Notes: generated from the sequence alone by a model not told the origin. 64,000 nt of DNA from Streptomyces sp. STR69 (GCF_024519455.1 NZ_JALJRY010000001.1:481253-545252); one strand, 5' to 3'; shown: positions 16,662 through 25,622, numbered from the stretch's first letter. Numbers and translations: made by a program.

Positions 16662-17819
16662 TCAGCCCTCTTCGGGCACAGAACCGCTGGTCGAGGCGGT
16701 CTGCCGGAACAGCCATTCGGATTTCAGCTCGGCATATCCCGGCTTGATCACGTCATTGATCATCGCAAGTCGTTCATCGAAAGGAATGAATGCTGACTTC
16801 ATAGCATTGACGGAGAACCATTGCATGTCGTCGAGCGAATAACCGAACGCCTCGACAAGGTGCTCGAATTCACTGCTCATGCTGGTGTGGGACATCAGTC
16901 GGTTGTCGGTGTTGACCGTGGCCCGGAAGTGGAGCCGGCGCAGCAGCCCGATGGGGTGCTCGGCGTAGGAGTCGGCGGCGCCGGTCTGGAGGTTGGAGCT
17001 GGGGCAGAGTTCCAGCGGGATGCGCTTGTCCCGGACGTAGGAGGCGAGTCGGCCGAGCTCGACCGAACCGTCCTCCTTGACCTGGATGTCGTCGATGATG
17101 CGCACGCCGTGCCCGAGCCGGTCGGCGCCGCACCACTGCAACGCCTGCCAGATGGACGGCAGCCCGAAGGCCTCGCCGGCGTGGATGGTGAAGTGGTTGT
17201 TCTCGCGCTTGAGGTACTCGAAGGCGTCGAGGTGGCGGGTGGGCGGGAACCCGGCCTCCGCGCCCGCGATGTCGAAGCCGACGACGCCCAGGTCGCGGTA
17301 GCGGTTGGCGAGTTCGGCGATCTCGAGGGCGCGGGCGGCGTGCCGCATGGCGGTGAGGAGCGCCCCGACGCGGATCCGGCGGCCGTTCTCCCGGGCCAGC
17401 GACTCCCCTTGCCGGAAGCCCTCGTTGACGGCCTCGACGACCTCTTCGAGGCTGAGCCCGCCGTCGAGGTGCTGCTCGGGCGCGTACCGCACCTCGGCGT
17501 ATACGACACCGTCCTCGGCGAGGTCCTCGGCGCATTCGCGGGCGACCCGGATCAGCGCGTCCCGGGTCTGCATCACGGCGACGGTGTGCGAGAAGGTCTC
17601 CAAGTACCGTTCCAGGGAACCGGAGTCGGCGGCTTCGGCGAACCACACGCCGAGTTTGTCCGGGTCGGTCTCGGGGAGCCCGGTGTATCCGGCGTCCCGC
17701 GCGAGTTCGACGATCGTCCCCGGGCGGAGGCCGCCGTCGAGATGGTCGTGCAGCAGAACCTTCGGCGCCCGGCGGATCTGGTCCGGCGTCGGGGTGTTCG
17801 GGGTGCTCTGGCTCGTCAT
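16662..17819 (-). CDS. add: Adenosine deaminase
   Basis: A 385-residue zinc hydrolase converting adenosine and deoxyadenosine to inosine and deoxyinosine. Metal-ligand and active-site motifs are LHDHLDG, TIHAGEA, RLGHGVR and ELCPSSN. The last metal Asp is present in VNTDNR, where the usual second Asp is Asn, a form also seen in other actinobacterial members. The ATG at 17819 follows a TAGAGT -10 (complement of 17826-17831) by six bases, so translation is probably leaderless. The nucleoside palindrome lies four bases upstream of that box. Its product feeds the purine nucleoside phosphorylase. Confidence 0.93.
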   Translation of the reverse strand: MTSQSTPNTPTPDQIRRAPKVLLHDHLDGGLRPGTIVELARDAGYTGLPETDPDKLGVWFAEAADSGSLERYLETFSHTVAVMQTRDALIRVARECAEDLAEDGVVYAEVRYAPEQHLDGGLSLEEVVEAVNEGFRQGESLARENGRRIRVGALLTAMRHAARALEIAELANRYRDLGVVGFDIAGAEAGFPPTRHLDAFEYLKRENNHFTIHAGEAFGLPSIWQALQWCGADRLGHGVRIIDDIQVKEDGSVELGRLASYVRDKRIPLELCPSSNLQTGAADSYAEHPIGLLRRLHFRATVNTDNRLMSHTSMSSEFEHLVEAFGYSLDDMQWFSVNAMKSAFIPFDERLAMINDVIKPGYAELKSEWLFRQTASTSGSVPEEG

Positions 17820-17835
17820 TTCCGCACTCTAACTC

Positions 17836-17847
17836 CTACGCGCGTAG
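17836..17847. promoter_or_regulatory. Putative nucleoside-regulon operator, add
   Basis: Perfect CTACGCGCGTAG palindrome immediately upstream of the -10 box of the minus-strand adenosine deaminase gene. Same sequence as at the purine nucleoside phosphorylase and deoC promoters. Confidence 0.65.
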
Positions 17848-17932
17848 ATCACCTGTTGTACGAATCCGTCGATACGTAACGGTGACCGCGCGGAAGGATG
17901 GCGTACACGCTCACTTCTGACACTGTTCTGTC

Positions 17933-18694
17933 ATGGCACAGCAAGCGACGCCGGTCAGGACGGCCCGGCTGGGGAGAGCGCTCGGTCCCGAACCGACCTC
18001 GGTGAGCGGCGTGGTGCTGCTGCTCCCCGGCGGCGAGGAGATCTCCGCCCGCAGGCCGTCCCCCCTCATGGCGGCAGCCTCGGTACGAACCTTGGGGCGC
18101 CGCCTGTCCCGGGCGGGCGCGGTCGAGGGTCTGGCCGCGCATGTCGTCCACTACCGCTGCCGCGGCTGGAACGGCAGCGAGGCGTATCTCGCGCACGACG
18201 CCACCTGGGCGGTGGACGAGGTGGTACGGCGGTACGGGGACGTGCCCGTGTGTCTCGCCGGGATCGACATGGGCGGGCGGGCCGCGCTGCGCTCCGCCGG
18301 GCACGAGGCCGTCAACTCCGTGGTGGCGCTGGCTCCTTGGCTCCCCGAACAGGATGTGGCAGCGCCACCCGAACCGGTGAAGCAGCTGGTGGGGCGGCGG
18401 GTGCTGATCGTGCACGGCACGAACGACGAACGGACCGATCCCGAACTGTCGTTCCGGCTGGCGACACGGGCGAAGAAGGCGAACCGGGACGTGTGCCGCT
18501 TCGAAGTGCACTCCGACGGCCACGCGTTGCACCAGCACCGCCAGGAAGTACACGCCCTGACCGAGGACTTCGTCCTGGGCGCACTCTTCGGCCGGGCGTT
18601 CGCCCGCCCGGTGGAGGACGCGCTGCAGGCCCCGCCGCCCCTGGGCCTGCGGATGCCACTGGCGGCGGGGTTCGGACGTTCGTTGCGGAAGTGA
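17933..18694 (+). CDS. Alpha/beta hydrolase-like protein with GxDxG nucleophile site
   Basis: A 253-residue alpha/beta-hydrolase fold protein. At the nucleophile elbow the usual GxSxG is AGIDMGG, so Ser is replaced by Asp112. A possible acid follows in VHGTNDERTDP and a histidine in HSDGHALHQHR near the C-terminus, as expected for the other triad members. Asp nucleophiles are known in dehalogenases and epoxide hydrolases of this fold, but the surrounding motif here is serine-hydrolase-like. The ATG at 17933 has a CACTGT box six bases upstream. It is divergent from add. Substrate unknown. Confidence 0.7.
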   Translation: MAQQATPVRTARLGRALGPEPTSVSGVVLLLPGGEEISARRPSPLMAAASVRTLGRRLSRAGAVEGLAAHVVHYRCRGWNGSEAYLAHDATWAVDEVVRRYGDVPVCLAGIDMGGRAALRSAGHEAVNSVVALAPWLPEQDVAAPPEPVKQLVGRRVLIVHGTNDERTDPELSFRLATRAKKANRDVCRFEVHSDGHALHQHRQEVHALTEDFVLGALFGRAFARPVEDALQAPPPLGLRMPLAAGFGRSLRK

Positions 18695-18877
18695 GCGGGG
18701 CACGGCGGCCGACTGGCGAAAACGAGGGGTGGCGGGTGGGCAATGCAGGCGCGCCGCTACTGGGGGCGCAGCGGCCGACCGGCCGGTGCCCGGGGCGAGT
18801 CGGGAATGAAGGTCCAGCGGACCGACGTTGACGACGGCCGACCGACTCTCCTCCTCGCCCGGGAAGAAGGCAGGCCC

Positions 18878-19888
18878 ATGACGACGTCCTCTCCGAGCAC
18901 CATGCGTGCCGTACGGCTCTCCGCCCCCGGCCCCGTGCACAATCTGCGGCTGACCACCCTTCCCCTCCCGCCCGAGCGGGACGGCTGGGTGCGTATTCGG
19001 GTCGAGGCGTTCGGGCTCAACCGGTCGGAGTTGAAGCTGCGGCTGGGGGTGAGCGAGGGCGTCAGCTTTCCCCGGGTGCCGGGCATCGAGGCGGCCGGCA
19101 TCGTCGACGCGGCTCCGGCCGGCAGCGGGCTGGTGCGCGGGCAGAAGGTCGTCGCGATGATGGGGGACATGGGGCGTACCTACGACGGCGGCTATGCCGA
19201 GTACACGTCGGTGCCGCCGGCTCAAGTGATCCCCGTCGACACCGAGTTGCCCTGGGAGGTGCTGGGCGCCCTGCCCGAGATGGTGCAGACCGCCTACGGC
19301 TCCCTCACCGTCGGCCTCGACCTGCAGCCAGGCCAGACCGTACTGATCCGCGGCGGCACCTCCTCGGTGGGCCTGGCCGCCGCCGCACTCGCGCGCTGGC
19401 GCGGAGCCACCGTGCTCTCCACCACCCGGCGTCCCGACCGGCTCGCCTCTCTCAAGGAGCACGGTGTCGACCACCCGCTGCTCGACACCGGTGAAGTCGC
19501 CCCCGCCGTACGCGAGTTGTACCCGGACGGCGTCGACGCCGCCCTCGACCTGGTCGGCACCCCGACCCTCCCCGACACCCTGCGCGCGGTTCGCGTCCAC
19601 GGCACGGCCTGCTTCGGCGGCAGCCTCTCCAACCAGTGGACCGTCCGCGACTTCTCCCCCAACGAGTACCTGCCCAGGGGCGTACGTCTCGCGGGCTACT
19701 TCGGCGACGCCTCCGACCTCCCCCGAGAGACCTTCCAGGAGATCCTGGACGCGATCTCCGACGGTCAACTGGCCTTCCCTGTGGACCGCGTGTACGACGG
19801 GCTTGAGCAAGTACCGCAGGCCCACGACGACATGGAGCACAACCGGGCCACCGGGAAGCTGGTCGTGCGGGTGCGGCACCTGAACTGA
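18878..19888 (+). CDS. Zinc-type/quinone oxidoreductase (MDR family)
   Basis: A 336-residue medium-chain dehydrogenase/reductase of the quinone oxidoreductase branch. The N-terminal GroES-like domain has RVPGIEAAG-like sequence and lacks zinc-binding cysteines, and the Rossmann fold has the GGTSSVGLAAAALAR nucleotide-binding loop. It should reduce an enone or quinone with NADPH. The ATG at 18878 is chosen because homology starts there; upstream in-frame codons lack family similarity. It is convergent with a LysR-type gene whose stop lies two bases beyond. Confidence 0.8.
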   Translation: MTTSSPSTMRAVRLSAPGPVHNLRLTTLPLPPERDGWVRIRVEAFGLNRSELKLRLGVSEGVSFPRVPGIEAAGIVDAAPAGSGLVRGQKVVAMMGDMGRTYDGGYAEYTSVPPAQVIPVDTELPWEVLGALPEMVQTAYGSLTVGLDLQPGQTVLIRGGTSSVGLAAAALARWRGATVLSTTRRPDRLASLKEHGVDHPLLDTGEVAPAVRELYPDGVDAALDLVGTPTLPDTLRAVRVHGTACFGGSLSNQWTVRDFSPNEYLPRGVRLAGYFGDASDLPRETFQEILDAISDGQLAFPVDRVYDGLEQVPQAHDDMEHNRATGKLVVRVRHLN

Positions 19889-19889
19889 C

Positions 19890-20846
19890 CTACTCGGGCA
19901 GCAGGTTGCCTCTCTTCGACAGCAGGAACTTCTTGAAGGCGGCCACCGGGGGTGTGTCCGGGTGCCCGTCCAGCCAGGCCACGCCGATCTCCCGTACCGC
20001 CTTCGGGGCCGTGACCGTCAGTTCCGCAACTCCCGGGCGGGGTACGGCCGGTGGAGGCAGGAGGGCCACTCCCAGCCCCGCCGCCACCAGGCCCCGTAGC
20101 GTCTCCGCCTCTTCGCCCTCGAAGGCGATCTTCGGTCGGAAGCCGGCCTCCGCGCAGACGTCGTCGGTGATCCGGCGGAGGCCGTAGCCCGGTTCCAGGG
20201 TCACGAAGGTCTCCTCGGCCGCCTCCGCGAGGCGGATCCGCCTGCGGGACGCCAGGCGGTGGTCGGCCGGGACGACGAGGCGGAGTTTCTGCACGTCGAG
20301 GCGGTGGGCCACGACGTCGGGGGCGTCGAGGGTCGGGGCGGTCAGCAGGCACAGGTCGAGTTCGCCCGCGCGCAGCCGCTCCAGCATCGCCTCGCCGTAG
20401 TTCTGGACAAGGCTGAAGCGGACGCGGGGGTGGTCGGCGCGGAAGGCGCGGATGAGTTCGGGGACGGTCTCGGAGCCGAGGGTGTGGAGGAAGCCGAAGG
20501 CGACCTTGCCGGTGGTGGGGTCGGCGTCGGCACGGACCTCGTCGGCGGCCTTCCCGATCTCGGCGAGGGCGCGTTCGACGGAGGTGAGGAAGGTGCGCCC
20601 GGCGGGGGTCAAGGACACCGTGCGGCCCCGGCGGGCGAACAGGTCGACGCCCAGGTCCTGTTCGAGGCGGACCATGGCCCGCGACAGGGTGGACTGCGGG
20701 ACCTGCATCTCCTGCGCGGCCCGGGTGACGTGCTCGGTGCGGGCGACACCGGCGAAGTACGCGAGCCGGGGCGCGAGCAGCGCGACGATGTCTTCTGTGT
20801 CACCGGACGGTGACAGGTGAGCCTGTGAGCTGTACTGATGCACCAT
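19890..20846 (-). CDS. LysR-family transcriptional regulator
   Basis: A 318-residue LysR regulator. The N-terminal winged helix carries the expected pattern (VARTEHVTRAAQEMQVPQ, then STLSRAMVRLEQDLGVDLF) and the C-terminal part is the type-2 periplasmic-binding-like effector domain. The ATG at 20846 is preferred over one at 20873 because a good -10, CATAAT (complement of 20854-20859), lies seven bases upstream, giving a leaderless mRNA. It is divergent from an MFS exporter, the classical arrangement for LysR control of a neighbour. Confidence 0.85.
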   Translation of the reverse strand: MVHQYSSQAHLSPSGDTEDIVALLAPRLAYFAGVARTEHVTRAAQEMQVPQSTLSRAMVRLEQDLGVDLFARRGRTVSLTPAGRTFLTSVERALAEIGKAADEVRADADPTTGKVAFGFLHTLGSETVPELIRAFRADHPRVRFSLVQNYGEAMLERLRAGELDLCLLTAPTLDAPDVVAHRLDVQKLRLVVPADHRLASRRRIRLAEAAEETFVTLEPGYGLRRITDDVCAEAGFRPKIAFEGEEAETLRGLVAAGLGVALLPPPAVPRPGVAELTVTAPKAVREIGVAWLDGHPDTPPVAAFKKFLLSKRGNLLPE

Positions 20847-20873
20847 GGGAACGATTATGGCGTTTCCGTGCAT
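20838..20873. promoter_or_regulatory. Inverted repeat at the LysR/MFS promoter
   Basis: ATGCAC (20838-20843) and GTGCAT (20868-20873) form a 6-bp inverted repeat around the -10 box and start codon of the LysR gene, with an inner pair GGGAACG and CGTTTCC. It could be the autoregulatory LysR site, but spacing of the inner pair is asymmetric. Confidence 0.35.
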
Positions 20874-20909
20874 TGGACGGATGAGCGGGACCGTACGTAG
20901 CTTCGAAGC

Positions 20910-22199
20910 ATGTCTCCCGCCGATACCGGGGCGTCCACCATCGTGGCCGCCACGACCCCCGTCCCCGCCGCCTCCACCCCTTCCGCTTCCTCCGACTCAC
21001 GGCTGACGCCCGGCGGTCCCGGTTATCGCCGGATGAGCTTCGCGCTCTTCCTCGCGGGGGTGGCGACCTTCGCGCTGCTGTACTCCACGCAGGCCCTGCT
21101 GCCGCTGATCTCCTCCGGTTTCGGCGTGAGCGCGAGCGCGGCGAGCTGGACGGTGGCGGCGGCGACCGGCGGACTCGCGCTGTTCGTCCTGCCGATGAGC
21201 GCGCTGTCGGAGCGCTTCGGTCGCCGTACGGTCATGACCGCGTCGCTGGTGGTCGCGGTGGGCATCGGGGTCCTGGTGCCGTTCGCGCCGTCGCTGGGCG
21301 CGCTGGTGGTGCTGCGGTTCCTCCAGGGGGCCGCGCTGGCCGGGCTGCCCGCGTCGGCGACGGCGTATCTGGCGGAGGAGGTCCGGCCGAAGGCGCTGGT
21401 CACGGCGATCGGCCTGTTCGTGGCGGGCAACAGCGTCGGCGGGATGAGCGGCCGGGTCATCACCGGCTGGGTCGCGCAGGAGTGGGGCTGGCGGGTCGCC
21501 GTAGGGGTGATCGGTCTGATCGCGGTCGGCTGCGCGGTCGCCTTCCGCCTCCTCCTCCCCGCCCCGAAGCACTTCACGCCGGGCTCACTGCGCCCGCGCG
21601 TCCTGGCCCGCACGGTCCGCGCCCACCTCGCGAACCCGCTGCTGTGCCGGCTGTACGCGATCGGTGCCCTGTTCATGACGGTCTTCGGCGGCGTCTACAC
21701 GGTGATCGGCTACCGCCTCACCGAGGCCCCCTTCTCCCTCCCCCAGGGCATCGTCGGCTCGATCTTCCTGGTGTACCTGGTGGGGACCGTGTCGGCGTCC
21801 ACTGCGGGTCGGTTGGTGGGCCGGCTCGGGCGGCGGGGCGCCTTGTATCTGGCGGGCGGTACGACGGCCACCGGCCTCCTGGTCTCCCTCGCCGACTCGC
21901 TCCCCCTGGTCCTGCTCGGCCTGGTGCTGATCACGGCGGGCTTCTTCGCGGGGCACGCGGTCGCGTCCTCGGCGGTCAGCAAGACGGCCACCACCGGCCG
22001 CGCCCAGGCCTCCGCCCTCTACCAGTCCGCCTACTACATCGGGTCCAGCACCGGCAGTACGGTCGGCGCCCTCGCGTTCCACGCGGGCGGCTGGGCGGGC
22101 ACGGTCGGCGTGGGCGTCCTGGCGGTGCTGGGTGTCGTGACGATCACGGTGCTCGGGTCGCGGGCGGCGCGGGTCGAGCGGGCCCTCGCCCCGGCCTGA
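20910..22199 (+). CDS. MFS transporter, YnfM-like
   Basis: A 429-residue major facilitator with twelve hydrophobic spans. After a short Ser/Ala/Pro-rich N-terminus the first helix contains the LYSTQALLPLIS pattern of the YnfM-like group, and a SERFGRRTVM loop between helices 2 and 3 matches the MFS signature. The ATG at 20910 is six bases after TAGCTT, so leaderless translation is plausible. Divergent from a LysR gene that probably controls it. Drug or metabolite export is likely; the substrate is unknown. Confidence 0.83.
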   Translation: MSPADTGASTIVAATTPVPAASTPSASSDSRLTPGGPGYRRMSFALFLAGVATFALLYSTQALLPLISSGFGVSASAASWTVAAATGGLALFVLPMSALSERFGRRTVMTASLVVAVGIGVLVPFAPSLGALVVLRFLQGAALAGLPASATAYLAEEVRPKALVTAIGLFVAGNSVGGMSGRVITGWVAQEWGWRVAVGVIGLIAVGCAVAFRLLLPAPKHFTPGSLRPRVLARTVRAHLANPLLCRLYAIGALFMTVFGGVYTVIGYRLTEAPFSLPQGIVGSIFLVYLVGTVSASTAGRLVGRLGRRGALYLAGGTTATGLLVSLADSLPLVLLGLVLITAGFFAGHAVASSAVSKTATTGRAQASALYQSAYYIGSSTGSTVGALAFHAGGWAGTVGVGVLAVLGVVTITVLGSRAARVERALAPA

Positions 22200-22336
22200 G
22201 CGGGCCCCATCCACTCTCCCCTGTAAAGAAACCCCTTCTGAGCTGCACGTTCATCCACTCCTCGCGCCATTGTCAGTGGGCTGCGCTACGTTGCGGGGTA
22301 AGGGAAGAACGGCCACAGGGGTGGGTGGGCGAGACC

Positions 22337-23353
22337 ATGACGGACAGCACTGTGACTACGACGGACCTCGACATCAGGCTGGAGAAACACCGCGTCGAGC
22401 TGACCGGGTACTGCTACCGCATGCTCGGCTCCTCCTTCGAGGCAGAGGACGCGGTGCAGGACACGATGGTCCGCGCCTGGCGGAGTTACGAGAAGTTCGA
22501 GGGGCGGTCCAGTCTGCGGTCCTGGCTGTACCGGATCGCGACCAACGTCTGCCTGGACATGCTGTCCGCGGGCAACAAGCGGGCGCGTCCCGTCGACCTC
22601 AGCGACTCCACCCCGCTCGCCCAGGCCGCGCTGTCGCCCCGCCCGGACAACACCTGGCTGGAGCCGATGCCGGACGCGCGCGTGCTGCCGTCGGTCCTCG
22701 ACCCGGCGGAGGCCGCGGTCGCCAAGGAGTCGGTCCGGCTCGCGTTCATGGCCGCCCTGCAGCAACTGCCGCCCAAACAAAGGGCGGTGCTGATCCTGCG
22801 CGAGGTGCTGGCCTGGCGGGCCAACGAGGTCGCCGAGTTGCTCGGTACCTCGGTCGCGTCGGTCAACAGCGCGCTGCAGCGGGCCCGCGCCACCCTCGCC
22901 GAGCGGGACGAGAAGGCCGCCGACGCGGCCGTCTCCGACCCGCTCGACGACGAGCAGAAGAAGCTTCTGGAGCGGTATGTCGCGGCCTTCGAGGGCTACG
23001 ACATGGCGGCCCTGACGGCGCTGCTGCACGAGGACGCCATCATGACGATGCCGCCGTTCGACCTGTGGCTGACCGGCCACGACGACATCACGGGCTTCAT
23101 GACGACGATCGGCGCCGCCTGCGAGGGTTCGCGCCTGATCCCGGTGGAGGTGAACGGCCTGCCGGGCTTCGCCCAGTACAAGCCGGACCCGGAGGCGGGC
23201 GGCTTCAGCCCCTGGTCGGTGCAGGTCCTGGAGATCTCAGACGGCAGGCTCACCGGGTTCCACTTCTTCCTGGACACCGAGCGCTGGTTCCCGCTGTTCG
23301 ACCTGCCCCTCCATCTCGAAGCGGAGCCCGACCAGATCGAGGAGGGCGCGTAG
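22337..23353 (+). CDS. ECF sigma factor with C-terminal SnoaL-like domain
   Basis: A 338-residue sigma factor of the SigG/SigJ-like ECF type. Region 2 is at about 20-90 (YCYRMLGSSFEAEDAVQDT), region 4 at about 140-195 with LLGTSVASVNSALQRAR as helix-turn-helix, followed by an NTF2/SnoaL-like domain from about 210 (ALTALLHEDAIMTMPPFDLW) that in this group is thought to contact and tune the sigma core in place of an anti-sigma factor. The ATG at 22337 follows a G-rich stretch. Its 3' end overlaps the convergent STAS gene by 117 bases. Confidence 0.88.
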   Translation: MTDSTVTTTDLDIRLEKHRVELTGYCYRMLGSSFEAEDAVQDTMVRAWRSYEKFEGRSSLRSWLYRIATNVCLDMLSAGNKRARPVDLSDSTPLAQAALSPRPDNTWLEPMPDARVLPSVLDPAEAAVAKESVRLAFMAALQQLPPKQRAVLILREVLAWRANEVAELLGTSVASVNSALQRARATLAERDEKAADAAVSDPLDDEQKKLLERYVAAFEGYDMAALTALLHEDAIMTMPPFDLWLTGHDDITGFMTTIGAACEGSRLIPVEVNGLPGFAQYKPDPEAGGFSPWSVQVLEISDGRLTGFHFFLDTERWFPLFDLPLHLEAEPDQIEEGA

Positions 23354-23629
23354 TCCGGGGCTGGGCCCGCGGAGCCTGATCCGGCCACCGGCCCGCCGGG
23401 CGGTCAGTTCGAGGCGGGCCAGGAGATCGACGGTACCGAGCCCCGGCGGCCCGGGCCCCACGGTCTCGACCACGACGAGCACCACCCCGGCACCGGTCGT
23501 CTCCAGCAGCCGCCACACCTCGTCGCAGAGCCGCGCCACCTCGTCACGGGTGACGGGGCGGTTCGGCACGAGTACAGCGGGTGTCATGGCGTCCACGATC
23601 GGTAGACCGGGTGGGCGGTCGTAACTCAT
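23237..23629 (-). CDS. STAS-domain protein (anti-sigma antagonist-like)
   Basis: A 130-residue protein with a STAS-like core: a beta strand (VLVVVETVGPG) followed by a helix-rich LGTVDLLARLELTARR segment and LGLRGPSPGLRALLDL-type sequence. STAS proteins usually bind anti-sigma factors. The ATG at 23629 is chosen over an upstream start that would add Pro/Arg-rich sequence. The last 117 bases lie antisense to the 3' end of the ECF sigma gene, so the C-terminal 40 residues (Glu- and Pro-rich) may be a read-through extension. Pairing with the sigma factor is inferred from position only. Confidence 0.6.
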   Translation of the reverse strand: MSYDRPPGLPIVDAMTPAVLVPNRPVTRDEVARLCDEVWRLLETTGAGVVLVVVETVGPGPPGLGTVDLLARLELTARRAGGRIRLRGPSPGLRALLDLVGLRFEMEGQVEQREPALGVQEEVEPGEPAV

Positions 23630-23726
23630 CGGGAGCCACCGCCTAGGTTTGCTGTATGCCCCACGGATCAGCCCCGCCCTGGATACCCGACGCCCTCCCG
23701 CGCGCCGAAACCGCCGAGGAGGCGCC

Positions 23727-24647
23727 GTGCAGGGGGTGTTGACCGGGTTCGCGGTCATCGGTGTCGTCATCGCCGTCGGCTATCTGCTCGGCCTGCGCGG
23801 TTCCCTCGGCGAGAACGGCCGTGACGTACTGACCAGGCTGGCCTTCAACGTGGCCTCCCCGGCCCTGCTGTTCACCACCCTCGCGCGGGCCGACCTCTCG
23901 GTGGTGTTCTCCAGCTGGCTGCTCGTGACGGTGCTGAGCACGGCGGCGGTGGCGGGCGTGTTCGTGGCGGTGGGGGTGGCCCGCGGCTGGGGTGTGGGCC
24001 GTACGACGATCGGCGCGCTCTGTTCCAGCTACGTCAACTCCGGCAACCTCGGCATCCCGATCTCGGTGTACGTCCTGGGCAACGCCTCGCTGGTGGCACC
24101 GGTGATGCTGTTCCAGCTCGTCGTGGTCAGCCCCCTCGCCCTCACGATCCTCGACCTGTCGGACCGGGGCGAGAAGGACCCCCGGTGGCTGCGGCTGCTC
24201 ACCCCCGTGCGCAATCCGATCGCGGTCGGCTCCCTCGCCGGGGTCGCGGTGGCCGCGTCCGGCGTGCACCTCCCGGGCCCGGTGATGGATCCGCTCACCC
24301 TGATCGGCAACATGGCGGTACCGGCCGTACTGCTCGGCTTCGGCATCTCGCTGCGCGGAAGTGCGGTGCCGGCGCGCGGTGTCGAGCGGTGGCCCGTGCT
24401 GCTGTCGGTCGCCCTGAAGTCGGTGGGGCAGCCGGCGATCGCCTGGGTGCTGGCGGTGGGGGTGTTCGGCCTGCACGGGGCGGCGCTGCTCGACGTGGTG
24501 GTGACGTCGGCGCTGCCCGGTGCGCAGAACCTGTACACGTACGCGAGCCGCTATCGCGTGGGCGAGGGGCTGGCCCGGGACTCGATCCTGCTGTCGACGA
24601 TTCTGTCGGTGCCTGTGCTGGTGGTGATCGCGGCGCTGCTGGGGTAG
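23727..24647 (+). CDS. AEC family transporter
   Basis: A 306-residue membrane transporter of the auxin efflux carrier family with about ten hydrophobic spans. The N-terminal repeat contains the family Asn/Pro region (AFNVASPALLFTTLA) and YVNSGNLGIPI; the second half has NMAVPAVLLGFGISL. The GTG at 23727 follows GAGGAGG by four bases. Bacterial members export or import small organic acids such as malate; the substrate here is unknown. It is divergent from the STAS gene. Confidence 0.8.
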   Translation: MQGVLTGFAVIGVVIAVGYLLGLRGSLGENGRDVLTRLAFNVASPALLFTTLARADLSVVFSSWLLVTVLSTAAVAGVFVAVGVARGWGVGRTTIGALCSSYVNSGNLGIPISVYVLGNASLVAPVMLFQLVVVSPLALTILDLSDRGEKDPRWLRLLTPVRNPIAVGSLAGVAVAASGVHLPGPVMDPLTLIGNMAVPAVLLGFGISLRGSAVPARGVERWPVLLSVALKSVGQPAIAWVLAVGVFGLHGAALLDVVVTSALPGAQNLYTYASRYRVGEGLARDSILLSTILSVPVLVVIAALLG

Positions 24648-24674
24648 CCGGGCCGGTCCCGGCCGACCGGAGAG

Positions 24675-24744
24675 CCGCCGCGAAACCGCCGGAGAACCGC
24701 CGCGAAAAACCCGTTGGCGGGCCGTGGACGGCCGCTGCTACCTT
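24675..24744 (+). promoter_or_regulatory. Promoter region with direct repeats, leader peptide/hydrolase operon
   Basis: Two copies of CCGCCGCGAAA at 24675 and 24697, 22 bases apart, precede a -35 TTGGCG (24714-24719) and -10 TACCTT (24739-24744) with a 19-base spacer. The repeats lie two helical turns apart directly upstream of -35, which suits an activator site. Confidence 0.45.
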
Positions 24745-24781
24745 TCCCGAGGCCGTGCGAGAGAACGAGGAGGTGGTACCC

Positions 24782-24835
24782 GTGAACACATCAACGACAT
24801 GGGTGCTCTCCTCCGGGGTCACGGTCGGGCGATAG
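24782..24835 (+). CDS. Putative 17-residue leader peptide
   Basis: A short open frame, GTG to TAG, encoding 17 residues (MNTSTTWVLSSGVTVGR). It has a strong ribosome-binding site, GAGGAGG (24767-24773), eight bases upstream, better than that of the following gene. Between its stop and the hydrolase start an inverted repeat CGGGAG...CTCCCG could form. The arrangement resembles a translated leader that tunes the downstream gene; Thr and Ser make up six of 17 residues. No family is recognised. Confidence 0.45.
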   Translation: MNTSTTWVLSSGVTVGR

Positions 24836-24879
24836 GTCGTCCGGGAGCGCCGTTCTGAGCTCTCCCGAAAGGCACGACC

Positions 24880-25602
24880 ATGCAGTTCACCTCCGAGCAG
24901 CGCCTCGACGACGGCGTCCTCGAACGCGAATTCACCCTCGGCGAGATCCCCGGCACCCTGTGGACACCCGACTCCACCGCACCTGCCCCGCTGATCCTCA
25001 TCGCCCACAACAACGGCCTGCCCAAGGCACAGCCCCGGCTGGTGGCCCGGGCCCGGGCCACCGCGGCGGCCGGCTACGCGGCGGTCACCATCGACGCCGC
25101 AGGCTGCGGCGACCGTCCCCGTTCCGCCGCCGACGTACAGCTCCGCGCCGACCTCGGCCGGGCGATGCGGGCCGGTGAGCCGACCGACGAGATCTTCGAG
25201 TCCCTGGTCGGCCCGCTGGTCGAGAACGCCGCCCCGGAATGGCTGACCACCCTGGACGCCGTCCTCGCGCTGCCGGAGGTCGGCGGCCCGGTCGGCTACT
25301 CGGGGTGGACCGCCCTCGGCATCCGCCTCGCGGTGACCGAGCCGCGCATCACGGCGGCCGGTTTCTTCGCCGGGGGCTATGTTCCCCGCGCCCAGCGCGA
25401 AGAGGCCAAGCAGGTCACCGTCCCGCTGCTGCTCCTGCTCCAGTGGGACGACGAAGGAAACCCCCGGCAGCGGGCCCTGGACCTGTTCGACGCCTTCGGC
25501 ACCCGGGAGAAGACCCTGCACGCCAACATGGGCGGCCACACGGGCACTCCGTGGTTCGAGTCGGAGGACGCGTTCCGGTTCTACGGCCGGCATCTGATGT
25601 AG
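24880..25602 (+). CDS. Dienelactone hydrolase family protein
   Basis: A 240-residue alpha/beta hydrolase of the dienelactone hydrolase-like group. Nucleophile Ser141 sits in VGYSGWTALG, the acid is probably Asp in LLQWDDEGN and the histidine is in MGGHTGTPW near the C-terminus. An IAHNNGLPK segment forms the oxyanion region. ATG 24880 has AAAGG upstream. It follows a possible leader peptide and its own promoter, and ends at a strong terminator shared with the convergent deoA gene. Substrate unknown. Confidence 0.8.
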   Translation: MQFTSEQRLDDGVLEREFTLGEIPGTLWTPDSTAPAPLILIAHNNGLPKAQPRLVARARATAAAGYAAVTIDAAGCGDRPRSAADVQLRADLGRAMRAGEPTDEIFESLVGPLVENAAPEWLTTLDAVLALPEVGGPVGYSGWTALGIRLAVTEPRITAAGFFAGGYVPRAQREEAKQVTVPLLLLLQWDDEGNPRQRALDLFDAFGTREKTLHANMGGHTGTPWFESEDAFRFYGRHLM

Positions 25603-25622
25603 GGCCGGGCCCCAAGTAGGCA

